Source: Pleurodeles waltl
Lineage: Eukaryota; Chordata; Amphibia; Caudata; Salamandridae
NCBI RefSeq assembly: GCF_031143425.1
Contig: NC_090451.1
Location: 660,080,575-660,144,574, forward strand
Direction of reading: 5' to 3'
DNA length: 64,000 bases
Position numbers and translations under genes: made by a program. The notes beneath the pieces are model-generated. The model saw only the letters and a list, made by a program, of their open reading frames with translations, searched no databases and had not been told where the DNA came from. Of the stretch, positions 11,890 to 22,442 are shown piece by piece (position 1 is the stretch's first letter; each line of letters starts with the position of its first letter).

Positions 11890-12131
11890 GGGTGAGCTGT
11901 TATATTTTCTTAATTTCTTTTTCCCGCCAGCTCAGTATGTTTTGCGCACATTGTATTGTTCCCTTGGTAATGCACTATTTATCATTTATCATGCTACAGT
12001 GATTTTCTCTTCACATATGAATTTCTTATTTAATGTTTTTTCTTCTCTTGTTCATGGTGATGTTTATTTCAGTGATTGTGGTAATACTTATGATACAATG
12101 TGCTTCATTCCTGCTTGCTATTCTGATTCAA

Positions 12132-12535
12132 GCATGTGAATCTATGAAAGTTCCAATACTGGAGTAAGAAAATTATCATCTTTCATAGATTCACGTGCTT
12201 TAATCATTCCCCGTCGTCAAGATGGGAGTCCCCAGTACATTATAATAGCAATGTAGTAGCAACTATAATGGAAAAAAGTCCAAAAGGCTTCCACCTTAGT
12301 AGCCTTTCCTTGTCTCTTTGAGAAATAAGGACCAAACCCAAGTTTCAACCAATCAGGCTTCCCCTCCCTCTAGAACCGTACAGTGAGAAGCTCCAGTCCC
12401 TCAGATTTTCCAAAGCACGAGTACCACAGTATCTGAAGAGAACAGATAACGGTGAGCTTCCCAGGGGAGGGAGGGTCGCATGTGAATCTATGAAAGATTC
12501 CAATACTGGAGAACTACAATTACAGGTAAGTAACT
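12132..12535 (+). repeat. DIRS element 1 right inverted terminus and internal complementary region
   Basis: 12132-12165 is an inverted copy of the left end (GTGAATCTATGAAAGTTCCA). 12178-12440 is a direct copy of the left end extended further inward. 12478-12535 is a second inverted copy, continuing to ACAATTACAGGTAAGTAACT at the outer edge. This three-part layout matches DIRS elements, where an internal region bridges the two ends during circle formation. Confidence 0.8.
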
Positions 12536-13293
12536 AATTTTCTTTCTGTTTATGGGATTATTTCAACAAAGTGGTGTGATTTACATTACATGACTTGTCG
12601 GGGGACCCATTGGCTGATGGGAGGCACAGCAGTGAGGTCAAGAGTTGGAAGGGTAGAGTGTATTCATGGATGTAAGGTTTTCTTGCACCTTAAACCACGT
12701 TAAGGAATGCCAGCTTGTCATGTGCCCGTTAAGTACTAATGAGATGTACCCGTGCACAGACAAAGATGTATGCCTGTCAGATGAAATGGGTTTTGTTGTA
12801 AGGCATTAAAATGGAGTCCCATGTTACCTCTGACAGAAGGTGCCAATAGGATATACATTCTGGATTACAGATTTACAGAAAATGCAACATATCACCCTAT
12901 AATTTCTCAAAGGATTTAATTATAATTAAAAGGATATAGTGCATCAGACTGATTCCTTGACACCAGATATGAAGTCAATGGATCCAGTACATTCAAAGAA
13001 GCTGTATGAAAACATATCAGATCACCCACAACATGCAAAGGTAGCTAATATTTTTTTGCGAAAGGTAGCAGCCCTAACAGCCTGTAAACTGTAACATTGG
13101 ACCGTTAAACATGTCAATTCCCAACTATTGAGTCTCCAAGGAGGATGAAATCAGGCGTTTCTTGTTGGCAGTTCCCATAAAAATTGATGAAAACATTAGA
13201 TGTGTTGGAAGATGGAAAAAGAGTCCAAAATAGGGTGACTTGAGATGTACGCAATACCATATATTAATGAGACAATTTAGTAAGCAGAGAGTA
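12536..13293. other. Non-coding stretch, nothing recognised
   Basis: No domain-bearing frame and no repeat structure seen. Confidence 0.5.
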
Positions 13294-13793
13294 AGGGCCT
13301 GTTTTAGAGTATGGCGGATGGTGTTTACTCAATCGAGGTGTCTCTAGAGTTGTCCACCAGGCCTATGGACAGGAACTGCTGTCATGGTGGTTCCTGTCAG
13401 TGTAGAAACATTTGTGGAATGGTACGGTCAGTCAAACTTTTCGAAAGTTTTTTTTGTTTTGGGAAAACAAAACAACTAATAGCAACCCACACCTTCAGAG
13501 TTCTCACCTAGGGTGTTGGGTTCATTTCTTTTTTCTTGCCCCTTACTGCTCGATATTTCATGGTGGAAACGGGCAGGAAAAAAAGGCTTTACACCATCCG
13601 TCCCAGATAGGGCAGGCACTGTAGGTCCTCCACCCAAAGGCACCTACTCCAACGGGCCGCTGGAGAAAGTATTCTGTAAGCGAAGCCAAAGCAGACTCCT
13701 ATGTGCGGCAGGCAGACTAAGGCCTTAGCACACAGGGTACTCCCTCACGTTTACAATGCACAACTCTGTACGCCAAACTCTAAATCAGGCCCT
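13294..13793. mobile_element. Miniature inverted-repeat element, GGGCCTGA type
   Basis: The left end AGGGCCTGTTTTAGAGTATG and the right end, read inverted, GAGGGCCTGATTTAGAGTTT, form terminal inverted repeats. The same ends occur at 60500-60670. No coding capacity is seen in the 500 bases. The target duplication is not clear. Confidence 0.6.
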
Positions 13794-15050
13794 CAGACCA
13801 ACATATGGACTTGCTTCATTGAGAGCTTCGCCGGGTCGGACGTTGCAGCTCAAGACACATTTAAGGACCAGCACCTGCGTAGCTGGGTCAAGCTCTGGCT
13901 GCTCTGTTGTCCTGCTTCCTTAAGCCAGTTATAGTCCTCAGCAGATGCGCTGGCGGACGGCGAGCATAAACACGCCGGCGGTTCAGGTGCTTGTCGCCGA
14001 TGGCAGGTTGTGAGTCACGAAGCATCTGTATATGTACTCAACGGTGGCTGCAGTGGAGGCAGCGCCAATCCTGGCATGGCACAAGATGCGCCCCCCCAGA
14101 GTGGGTGCTGTCCCGGGGCACCTGTCGTACCCAGCAGCGTTTCCTGGTAGGACGGAAATAAACACCGAGGCACTGACGCAATTCGGTGCCCAAACCCACA
14201 TACTCCGTTCTAGAGAGGAGTCAGTATTTCATATTTATTTTTGTGCACCTAAGAACTCATTTAAAGATTGGAGTCACACTTTATGACAAACCCTGTGACA
14301 GTTCTAGATAGTTTTTTGCGTTGTATTTCGATGCCTACGTCGAGTTCCGGATCTTACCAAGCACCCCAGTGCAAATTACATTTGCTTGGTTACACACTAA
14401 CTTTTTGCACCTTTTTCTTAAATACAGGGTACATTTCGGTCTCGTTTTCACAAGTTTTTCCCCAGTTCACCGCCGCTTGCCAGATGGTTATGAAACTGAT
14501 CGCAAAATTAATGAGCTGGTGGGTCATTCTCAACGGACTCTCGCGTGGAAACAGACGCTGTAGTGATATCACGCTCAAAACCATTTTTGCGCACGGTAAT
14601 ATGATAGCAGTGTGTTTGGGTCTAAATAGGGCCCCTCTGGATTTTGTGGTGATATGGCACGTGATAGATCATTTTATTTTTGTCTCCATCATATTGTCAT
14701 GTTGGAGCCTAACCTAGACCTCTGTTTCATATAGATGACTCGGGACACCATGTTATGATTTGGTCTGGCCTATTACAGCCAGGCTCCACCACTATTTATG
14801 CACTTATAAAACGTCACCAAGGCTAAACCACAATTGACTGCTGAATAGGGAAGGGAACAAGAATTCAATCAGTATTGTTGCGTACACCCGACTCTATGGA
14901 GGTGGCGGTTGTTACTGCTTTTTGCAACATTTTGGCCCTCGTTACCAGTGGGACGGAACTGACTATCCTGCAGGTAATAGGAATTCTAGCTGGCACAATT
15001 CGGCATAACGACTACAGCTTAGTCCACCAACTTCTATACAAAATGTATTG
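13794..15050. other. Non-coding stretch, nothing recognised
   Basis: Contains only short open frames without a recognisable domain. Confidence 0.5.
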
Positions 15051-15058
15051 CTCTTGAC

Positions 15059-15761
15059 CAGTGGTGGCCCGTCCTTTAGGGCGGAGGGGCCACGCCCCCC
15101 CACCTTTTGCCCCTCATGAAGAGTGTCTGTCAGGCTGAACAAAGGTCAGCCTGACAGACACTCTCCATGTTCAGCTCAGGCAGCCAGGAGCAGACATGCA
15201 CGATTTGCGCACACTCCTGGCTGCCTGAGCTGAACTTTGCTGGGCTGAGGAGGTCACAGCTCCTGTGGGCGTAACCTCCTCGGCACAGCAAAGGTGCCTC
15301 GAGGCCCTCCCCTGGGTGACGAGGAAAGGGTCACCAATTGACACTCTCCCTGGGCGCTTCAGGTTTCAGCCCTGAAGTGCCCAGGGCGAGTGTCTATCAG
15401 TGACACTTCGTCACAAAGTGGGGTGGGGTCAGCAGTCTCATTGACCCCATCCCACTCTGTGACGAGGCTGGTCCTGGGACCTGGAGGCTGAAGGTAGGTA
15501 AGTGTGTGTGTGATGTTTTAAATTGAATGTTTGGTGCGCACGTGCATGTTTGAGTGTTAGGAGTCTTGTTAATGGATGTGCGTGCGTGCGTGCATGTGTG
15601 AAAGAATGAGTGTGCGATCTTTTAAAAAGAATGTTTGGTGCGTGCATGTTTGAATGGTATGAGTGTTGTTAATGGATATGCGTGTGTGTGAAAGAATGTG
15701 TGTGTGTGTGTGTGTGTGTCCCGCCCGCACCCCTCCCTCCTGAAGCTGCCAGCCGCCACTG
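15059..15761. mobile_element. Non-autonomous hAT-like element with a chain of hairpins
   Basis: Ends are CAGTGGTGGCCC and, inverted, CAGTGGCGGCTGG, a hAT-type terminus. Flanks are CTCTTGAC (15051-15058) and CTCTTGAA (15762-15769), an 8-bp target duplication with one mismatch. No transposase is present. The interior 15121-15463 is built from five successive inverted repeats; the right part is GT-rich with GTGCGTG-like repeats and a (GT)n run at about 15698-15718. Confidence 0.78.
15121..15463. repeat. Five consecutive hairpins
   Basis: Arms: 15121-15138/15146-15163 (18 of 18 paired), 15169-15190/15214-15235 (22 of 22), 15236-15254/15274-15292 (17 of 19), 15340-15363/15371-15394 (22 of 24), 15410-15431/15442-15463 (20 of 22). 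Confidence 0.9.
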
Positions 15762-15769
15762 CTCTTGAA

Positions 15770-16375
15770 GTTTTTACAATACGTCTATCTCTCAGGTGGC
15801 ACTCTCCCTTCCCACTAATAGCGACAGTGAAAGACGCCTGGGTATCATACTCTCCCTACACATTCCAACCATTCCAACTCACATACCTAAACATGGCGCT
15901 ACAAAAGGTTTGTAGCCCTGCTTCATTAAACTCAACACTTCCACAATCATCTTCCACAGTTGCAACACTGATCCTACCCTTGCTGACCCCCATCCTGAAC
16001 CTATCCAGCTTTCTCCTCCTGTTCATAGCTGCTGGAAGCAGGGGTGCGGGGGAGGAGGTGCTGAGTTGAGAAGGTGAATGAGCAATAAAGGTGCCTTTAT
16101 ATTTTGTTTTTATCTTGACACATTTGCAGTACCTTGAAAGTCAGATGAAATTCAGGCAGTATCTTCTGACAAACTGCTACTTATTCTTTTAACCTGGCTA
16201 TTGGTGTTTACTTTTTTTTTTTTTTAACCACAACAGAGCATTTTGTAAGGTGAGCTATTTGACAATCTTGCTGGTTCTGGGGTACAAGGAGTGAGAAAAA
16301 AAGACTTTACGGTGTTGGTTTCTTTCTAACCCTCAACTAAACTAAAAAAAAATCTGTAAATGAACTGTATAAATA
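15770..16375. other. Non-coding stretch between two hAT-like elements
   Basis: No recognised domain. The 123-residue open frame over part of it (to 16069) has no recognisable similarity and begins inside the preceding GT repeat. Confidence 0.5.
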
Positions 16376-16383
16376 GTCTAAAA

Positions 16384-16585
16384 CAGTGGTTCCCAACCTT
16401 TTGACGTCTGTGGACCCCCATTTTATCATTACTGGAACCTGGGGACCCCCCACTGAATCATAATTCGAATCCGGGGACCCCCACTGAGTCATTACTGAAA
16501 GCTGTGGACATAATATGTTATTATTTAATTTTCTAAGCCCCCTGAGGAGCATTCGCGGACCCCCGGAGGTCCCTGGGAACCACTG
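16384..16585. mobile_element. Short non-autonomous hAT element with exact 8-bp target duplication
   Basis: Termini CAGTGGTTCCCAACC and, inverted, CAGTGGTTCCCAGGGACC. Flanking GTCTAAAA at 16376-16383 and 16586-16593 is identical. The interior repeats a GGGGACCCCC(A)CTGA-like motif. No coding capacity. This CAGTGGTTCCCA terminus is well known among vertebrate hAT (Charlie-like) elements. Confidence 0.92.
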
Positions 16586-16593
16586 GTCTAAAA

Positions 16594-17238
16594 TAAAGCA
16601 GCAGTTAGAACACACAATTGAAGCACATTTTTTGTAATTCTGAAGAGTGATAGATACAAAGATTTTCATAGGCTCAAAGCAAATCAAGACTCTTTACTCT
16701 GTGATGATCACATGATAAATATTTGCTGAAACTTGATTTTAACCCATTATCCTTTGTGAGCTATTATTTTATCAATAAAACTGCATGCCAGTAAGAGTTA
16801 TGTGGCCATTTCAATGGAAAATGTGCTGCTTGTAAATGTTCGTGTGCAGCTGCTCCATGCTTTAGAAATATATTTGTGACACAGTGCTCCAAAATGCACC
16901 ACCGGCTTCATACCACTGTCCTGCTGAATGGACATAGCTTATTTGCTATATATTTTTGTGTGACACTTGGATTTTTCACAATCCCAAGGCCTTCAGTGAT
17001 TTAACTGATGTCAGCATCCCCACTCTGAAAATTGTTACAGCACCACTGCCCCCGCCCCACATCCACCAGTGATCCTGGCCTTAACTTGGATATCAACCTA
17101 TTGACTACCCCAAATGTCTCCTGCTTCAACCCTACCTTTTCACCATACTGACAGCCCTTCTACAGCATGCCTACAAAATCCACACACAAAGAACACCATC
17201 TTACACCATCCTCCCCAGCTTACCCAACACAGAAACTA
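16594..17238. other. Non-coding stretch, nothing recognised
   Basis: AT-rich sequence with no recognised coding or repeat structure. Confidence 0.5.
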
Positions 17239-17929
17239 AGGGCTAAATGTACGAAACATTTTTGAGGTTGCAAATAACCCAATTTGCAGAATCAGGCTGT
17301 TTGCAACCATAAAAATGCTTTTTTGGGGATGTACAAAGCTCAAAGTGCAATTCAATAACTTGTTACAGAATTGCAATTTGGGTTTTGCGGTTCAGTGTTT
17401 GTAAGGGGCTTATTGAGCGTGTCCCTGCCTAATACCAAATTGAAATGGTATGTACAAATGTTTTGTGACAAAGTTGATGGCAACCCATTGCAAAAAGGAA
17501 AGGGATCCCAAAAGGACTCCTTACTTTTTTGAGAAAGGTAGAGAAAATATGTTTTAACAGCAGGGTGAGACCACTGCCTACTCTTAAAAAATTAAACTTC
17601 AAAGTCTCATGTTTTCATTTTAAGCACAACCAATTTTTCTTCAAGGAAAAGAGGCTGGATTAAACAAAATGTGTTTCATTTTAAAACAATCACAGAATGG
17701 TGATCTGCTGACACCAGCAGCCACCATCACTGGGATGGTTGTGATTCATAATGTGTTGCAAACTGTGACCTACCTCATTAATATTCATGAGGTAGGTCTA
17801 TTTGCGACCCACTCTGATTCACAAATTAAACTCAAAAGAGTTTCATACATTAGAAATAGCAATTTCCTAATTGTGATTCTCAGGAAATCTCAATTAGGAA
17901 ATTGCTATTTTTCATTTCGTACATCTAGC
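17239..17929. mobile_element. Miniature element with ATGTACGAAA termini
   Basis: The left end reads GGCTAAATGTACGAAAC; the right end, inverted, reads GCTAGATGTACGAAAT. Inside are a near-perfect 32-bp palindrome (17767-17798) and a perfect 20-bp inverted repeat (17854-17873 with 17891-17910). No transposase. The superfamily is not assignable from this copy. Confidence 0.6.
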
Positions 17930-17974
17930 AGTAAACGTTTTAGAGAAGATAGACTTTACCGAAACAAGTAAAGT

Positions 17975-19625
17975 AGTAAGGAGCTCTCCAACCCTATCGC
18001 CAACGTCAACGACGTCCCTCCCTCCCAGAAACTCTGCGACGATCTCTCCACCTTCTTCCACCAGAAAATCGCAGCCATCCACGACAGCTTCAACACCGCA
18101 CCTCCGCCAGACCCCACCTCCGACGACTCCTCCCACGCCTGACGCCTCACCACCTGGACCCAAGTAGACGACGACGAAACCCTAACAACCATGAATTCTA
18201 TCCACTCAGGCTCTCCCACGGACCCGTGCCCTCATCACGTATTCAACAAAGCCGACGCCACCATCGCCCCCAAACTCCGCAAGATCATCAACCTCTCCTT
18301 CAACTCCGCCACCTTCCCAGACAGCTGGAAGCACGCAGAAATCCAACCCCTCCTCAAGAAACCCAAGGCTGACCCCAACGATCTCAAAAACTTCAGACCG
18401 ATCTCTCTCCTCCCTTTTCCAGCGAAAGTCATCGAGAAGATCGTCAACGCACAGCTCGCCCACTTCCTAGAAGTCAACTCCATCCTAGACCCCTCACAAT
18501 CTGGATTCAGACGAAACCACAGCACTGAGACCGCACTCCTCGCCGCCACAGATGACATCAGACAACAAATGGACAACGGCGAAACCTCAGCCCTCATCCT
18601 CCTCGACCTATCTGCCGCTTTCGACACAGTCTGCCACCGCACCCTGCTAACCCGTCTCCACGAAGCCGGCATCCAAGACAAAGCCCTCAACTGGATCTCA
18701 TCCTTCATTTCCGACAGAACCCAGAGAGTCCGACTCTCACCCTTCCGCTCCAATGCCACCAACCTCATCTGCGGCGTCCCCCAAGGATCCTCTCTAAGCC
18801 CAACGTTGTTCAACGTATACATGGCCCCCCTCGCACGACTGGCCCGTCAACACAACCTCAGCATCATCTCCTACGCCGACGACACCCAGCTCGTCCTCTC
18901 CCTGACCAAAGATCCGCTCACCGCCAAAACCAACCTCCACGAGGGACTAAAATCCATCGCCGAGTGGATGAGCAACAGCCGCCTGAAGCTCAACTCCGAC
19001 AAGACGGAAGTCCTCATCCTCGGACGCACCCCCTCGGCCTGGAACGACTCCTGGTGGCCCACCGCCCTCGGACCCCCACCCACCCCAGCCAGCCACGCAC
19101 GAAACCTCGGCGTCATCCTCGACTCTGCTCTCACCATGTCCAAACAGATCAACGCCGTCTCCTCTTCTTGTTTCAACACCCTCCGCATGCTCGCCAGGAT
19201 CTTCAAGTGGATTCCAACAGGAACCAGGAAGACGGTGACTCAAGCCCTCGTCAGTAGCAGACTTGACTACGGCAACGCACTCTACACAGGCATCCCAACG
19301 AAAGACATCAAACGACTCCAACGCATCCAGAACGCATCCGCCCGCCTGATCCTCGACATACCCCGCCGATGTCACATCTCCCCCCACCTGAAGGACCTCC
19401 ACTGGCTCCCTGTGGAAAAAGGATCACCTTCAAACTCCTCATCCACGCACACAAGGCGCTCCACAACACCGGACCCACCTACCTGAACACCAGACTGAAC
19501 TTCTACGTCCCCACACGTCAACTCCGCTCGGCCAACCTCGCCCTCGCCATCGTCCCCCGAATCCAGCCAGACCCAGGACCTCCTCACCTTCAGGAGACTC
19601 CTCAAGACATGGCTCTTCGAACGCT
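17975..19625 (+). pseudogene. CR1/L2-type reverse transcriptase
   Basis: Non-LTR reverse transcriptase. The 431-residue open frame from 18191 contains FRPISLLP (68-75), SGFRRNHSTETAL (104-116), the first aspartate motif LDLSAAFDTV (139-148), GVPQGSSLSP (195-204), and the active site YADDTQ (228-233), then the thumb region ending in LHWLPV. The same frame extends upstream to about 17975 through one TGA (18140-18142). Downstream a one-base change near 19420 moves the frame (KRITFKLLIHAHKALHN continues at +1), and near 19570 sequence is missing before the C-terminal DLLTFRRLLKTWLFER. The RT core itself is uninterrupted, so the copy is younger than the other CR1/L2-type LINEs here. Confidence 0.9.
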
Positions 19626-19709
19626 AGCAGCACCCCCCCCCCCAGCACCTCGAAACCCTGTCGGGTACATAGCGCGCTTTATAAATTCTTGATTGATTGA
19701 TTGATTGAA
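17975..19709 (+). mobile_element. CR1/L2-type LINE, 5'-truncated
   Basis: RT frame plus a 3' end of form ATAGCGCGCTTTATAAATTC followed by (TTGA)n, as in L2-like LINEs. The endonuclease half and any ORF1 are missing. The coding strand is strikingly C-rich compared with its AT-rich surroundings. No target duplication was found. Confidence 0.85.
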
Positions 19710-22030
19710 CTAATGGCACCAAAAAGAAAAATTAACAAGCAAATCGCTTTCTGCCAAACCTCAGGGGTAGTGGCAAAAATAATAAACAACATCCCTGCAG
19801 ACCTCAAGACAACTTGCTCTTACACTCCTCTCAAGTTAGGGCTGAAAGAATTCTCAAAGAATCAAAACTGCAAGTCCCCCAAACTGATCAAATCACAACA
19901 TTTCAGGAGCTTGAGATCCTTAATAAAATTCTGATTATCTACACACCATTGATATCTTCATACTAACTACATCCCATCAGATGTTCTATCTCAAGCTGTA
20001 GAGCACATTTATATCATCTCACCCCCTGGAAACCAATCCCAGGAGTATCTTTGTGAAGGGTGATGAGTGTAAGGAGAGGTACATCACTTGGCTTGCGCAG
20101 TATAAGATGACAAAAGTAAAATAAATAACACAGATCACCTCCGGATGTTTCAAAGGGGTTACCTTAGAATGAGCCACATTTGCTACTCACCTTCCTCAAT
20201 AGATGCCGATGCCACCTCACTTAGTGCTCCCCACTATTCTTTCTGATGACTTTGCACCACTCTCCAATCTGAAGTAAAACCAAAACATAATTGCTCCTGG
20301 TATTACAAGGCCTGAACTCTAACGAGTGCACACTCAGGAGCGTGGAAACGCCATGATGGTCCTCAGAGCCAGACCAGGAATCAAAATCAGCCTGAGCAAA
20401 AACATAGAAATCAGCCACACACTGCAGGAGGCTACGTGCAGATGGGAGCCATGGAGGGATGGTTGAGTCATAGCAGCCCATCCTACTCTGAAAGCAGTCC
20501 CTTACTCTGCAGCATGCGGTGGAAGTGCCAGAATTGACAATACCTCCCTGATGGTCCTCATGTTCCCTCAACATTCTAATCCTCAAAGTCGCTTGAGTAC
20601 ACAAACTTTCCTTCCAGGAAACTAATGTTATCACTACACCTAAATCACCTCCAAAACTGAAAATAAAATCAGTGTTTTACAAGGAAGTCAAGTGCTGTGC
20701 TAATTTCTCCTTACAACCCTTCACCCCCATCCTTTAAAAATTGACTCAAATTAATATCTGTTTTATCAAAAATTAAACACCAAGCACAACACTGGCCTCG
20801 CAAACCCTCACTACATTAGTCTTGCCATTAGCTTCCTACTATTGTTACATACATCTTTGTCCACCCTCTCACCTCCTCAACATTGGTAGATTACCCAATT
20901 CCTCAAAGCATCACCTTATAATGAAGCTGGCCTAGCTGCCTATCCTATTATGGTTTCCACCCAGATTGTTGTTACTCCCTAACAGACACCATCAACTCTC
21001 CTCTCCACAAATTGAATCTATAAATTGTTGAAATTTTACAGCTGTCCATAAAATCCAAGTGGACACAGACAACACTGCTAACATACCTGTCTATTGCACA
21101 TCCCCACTTCTTCATAAAGGTTCGTGTAAAAGAGCTATTTGGTGCAACTTCAGGATATGAATGAGAAGCAAAACCCAAATGCCATAACACTGAAGACAAT
21201 TAATGACGCACTGTAAATCCTAGTTAAAGGTCACCCTGGCGCCTGTCTATCCTTAACCTCTTGCCGGCGTTGGCCACCGCTGATCAAGTCCCAGATGACA
21301 CTGCATACACCTGCCTGAGTATGTATGAAAAGGTCCTTAACTGGTTCTTCCTGTTTCTAGCCAACACACTTTACTACATTCTGGTGAAGTTGTTTGCAAC
21401 AGGAGTTAGTGAAAGGACATCCAACCCTCACTATTCATAAACCCCTCTTTTTTTTATTTTACTTTTATTTTCTTTGGGGTTTCCGGACCTATTTCAATAG
21501 GAGTATCGAGAATGATGCCTTCAGTGTTATTATGACTGATGTCATCAGTGATGTTGTTTGAGCTATCATCTGTGGTGTCATTGAGCATGTCATGAGTGCT
21601 TTCGTATCTAATGTCATAAGCAGTGCATAGTGAGGGAGTAAGTGAAGGTTAGTTTACCTAACTGTAAGTGGTGAATTTCTGTGGATTTTAATTTTACTTT
21701 TGTAAGCAAACACAAAAGTTTACTACACAATCATATCAAATATGGCATCCGCTCCGCAAACATTTAGTTCCTTTGGAGATACTACATGGTGGCAATCTTG
21801 AAGGCCCATAGATCACCTTGAGGATATGGTCACCATGACAAATGGTGCCACACCCAGCGAGCTACATGATGACCAGATTCTTTAATGAAATTCTACAGTG
21901 CCAATAATAAACCTATTTTTTACGTCATTTAGATTTTGGTTTCCATAATATTAACTCTACTTGCATTCCATTTCAATTTATAGTCCAACGTTTATCTTTT
22001 CTCATGTCTAGTGTTTGGAGTTATGAATGC
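19710..22030. other. Non-coding stretch, nothing recognised
   Basis: No recognisable coding domain. At about 21510-21625 there is loose repetition of a GATGTCATCAGTG-like motif. The rest shows no structure I can support. Confidence 0.5.
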
Positions 22031-22039
22031 CCATTCACA

Positions 22040-22442
22040 GATAGCTTGTTGTATCTTGTATTCTAGGATATGTATTTATTTGAAGATGATTGGAATGCAG
22101 CATGTGCCTTTCTCTGTTTATGCCTGATTTGGCTTTAGATTGTGGAATGTGCCCTTTGCATGATTGTGCCTAGTTGGGTTTTGAATTCCATAATGTTTTT
22201 TTGTTGTTATCTGGTTTTGGATTAGTGTCCTTGTGTTTGATGATATGTGGCTGGCCTTTGGATTCCAGGGTATCTATTTGTTGAATTTGTTGATGTCCGG
22301 CTGGGTTTCTGATTCCTGAACATTCACTCCATTGTTAGTGTCTTGGTGGATTTTGGGTTCCTAAAGGTTCTTTTGTTGATGCCCCATATGTTTTTTATTT
22401 TACCAGAATGCCCGTTTGTTTGGCAATGCCAGTTTGGATTTT
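22040..22442. repeat. Decayed ~45-bp minisatellite, left part
   Basis: Landmarks of the type GTTGGGTTTTGGATTCC recur about every 40-48 bases (near 22125, 22171, 22209, 22249, 22297, 22341). The same unit resumes at 24423 beyond the TG...CA element. Confidence 0.6.

Larger units (their letters stand above)
2402..12535 (+). mobile_element. DIRS-like retrotransposon (element 1), interrupted by a Penelope-like insertion
   Basis: Gag-like, reverse transcriptase, RNase H and tyrosine recombinase segments occur in the order usual for DIRS elements, all on the plus strand. Termini are inverted: the left end (about 2410-2446) reappears in inverse orientation at 12132-12165 and 12478-12520. A longer direct copy of the left end (2420-2550) recurs at 12180-12310, which is the internal complementary region expected of DIRS elements. 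There is no LTR pair. Without the 3.9-kb insertion at 5797-9731 the element would be about 6.2 kb, a normal DIRS size. Every coding segment has stops or frame changes, so it is dead as read. Exact outer boundaries are uncertain by 10-30 bases. Confidence 0.9.

Noticed and set aside
15698..16069. A 123-residue frame beginning in a GT repeat
   Set aside because: Its start is inside the microsatellite of the hAT-like element and nothing in it is recognisable.
18235..18822. A 195-residue open frame on the minus strand
   Set aside because: It is antisense to the CR1/L2 RT, whose motifs are plainly on the plus strand.
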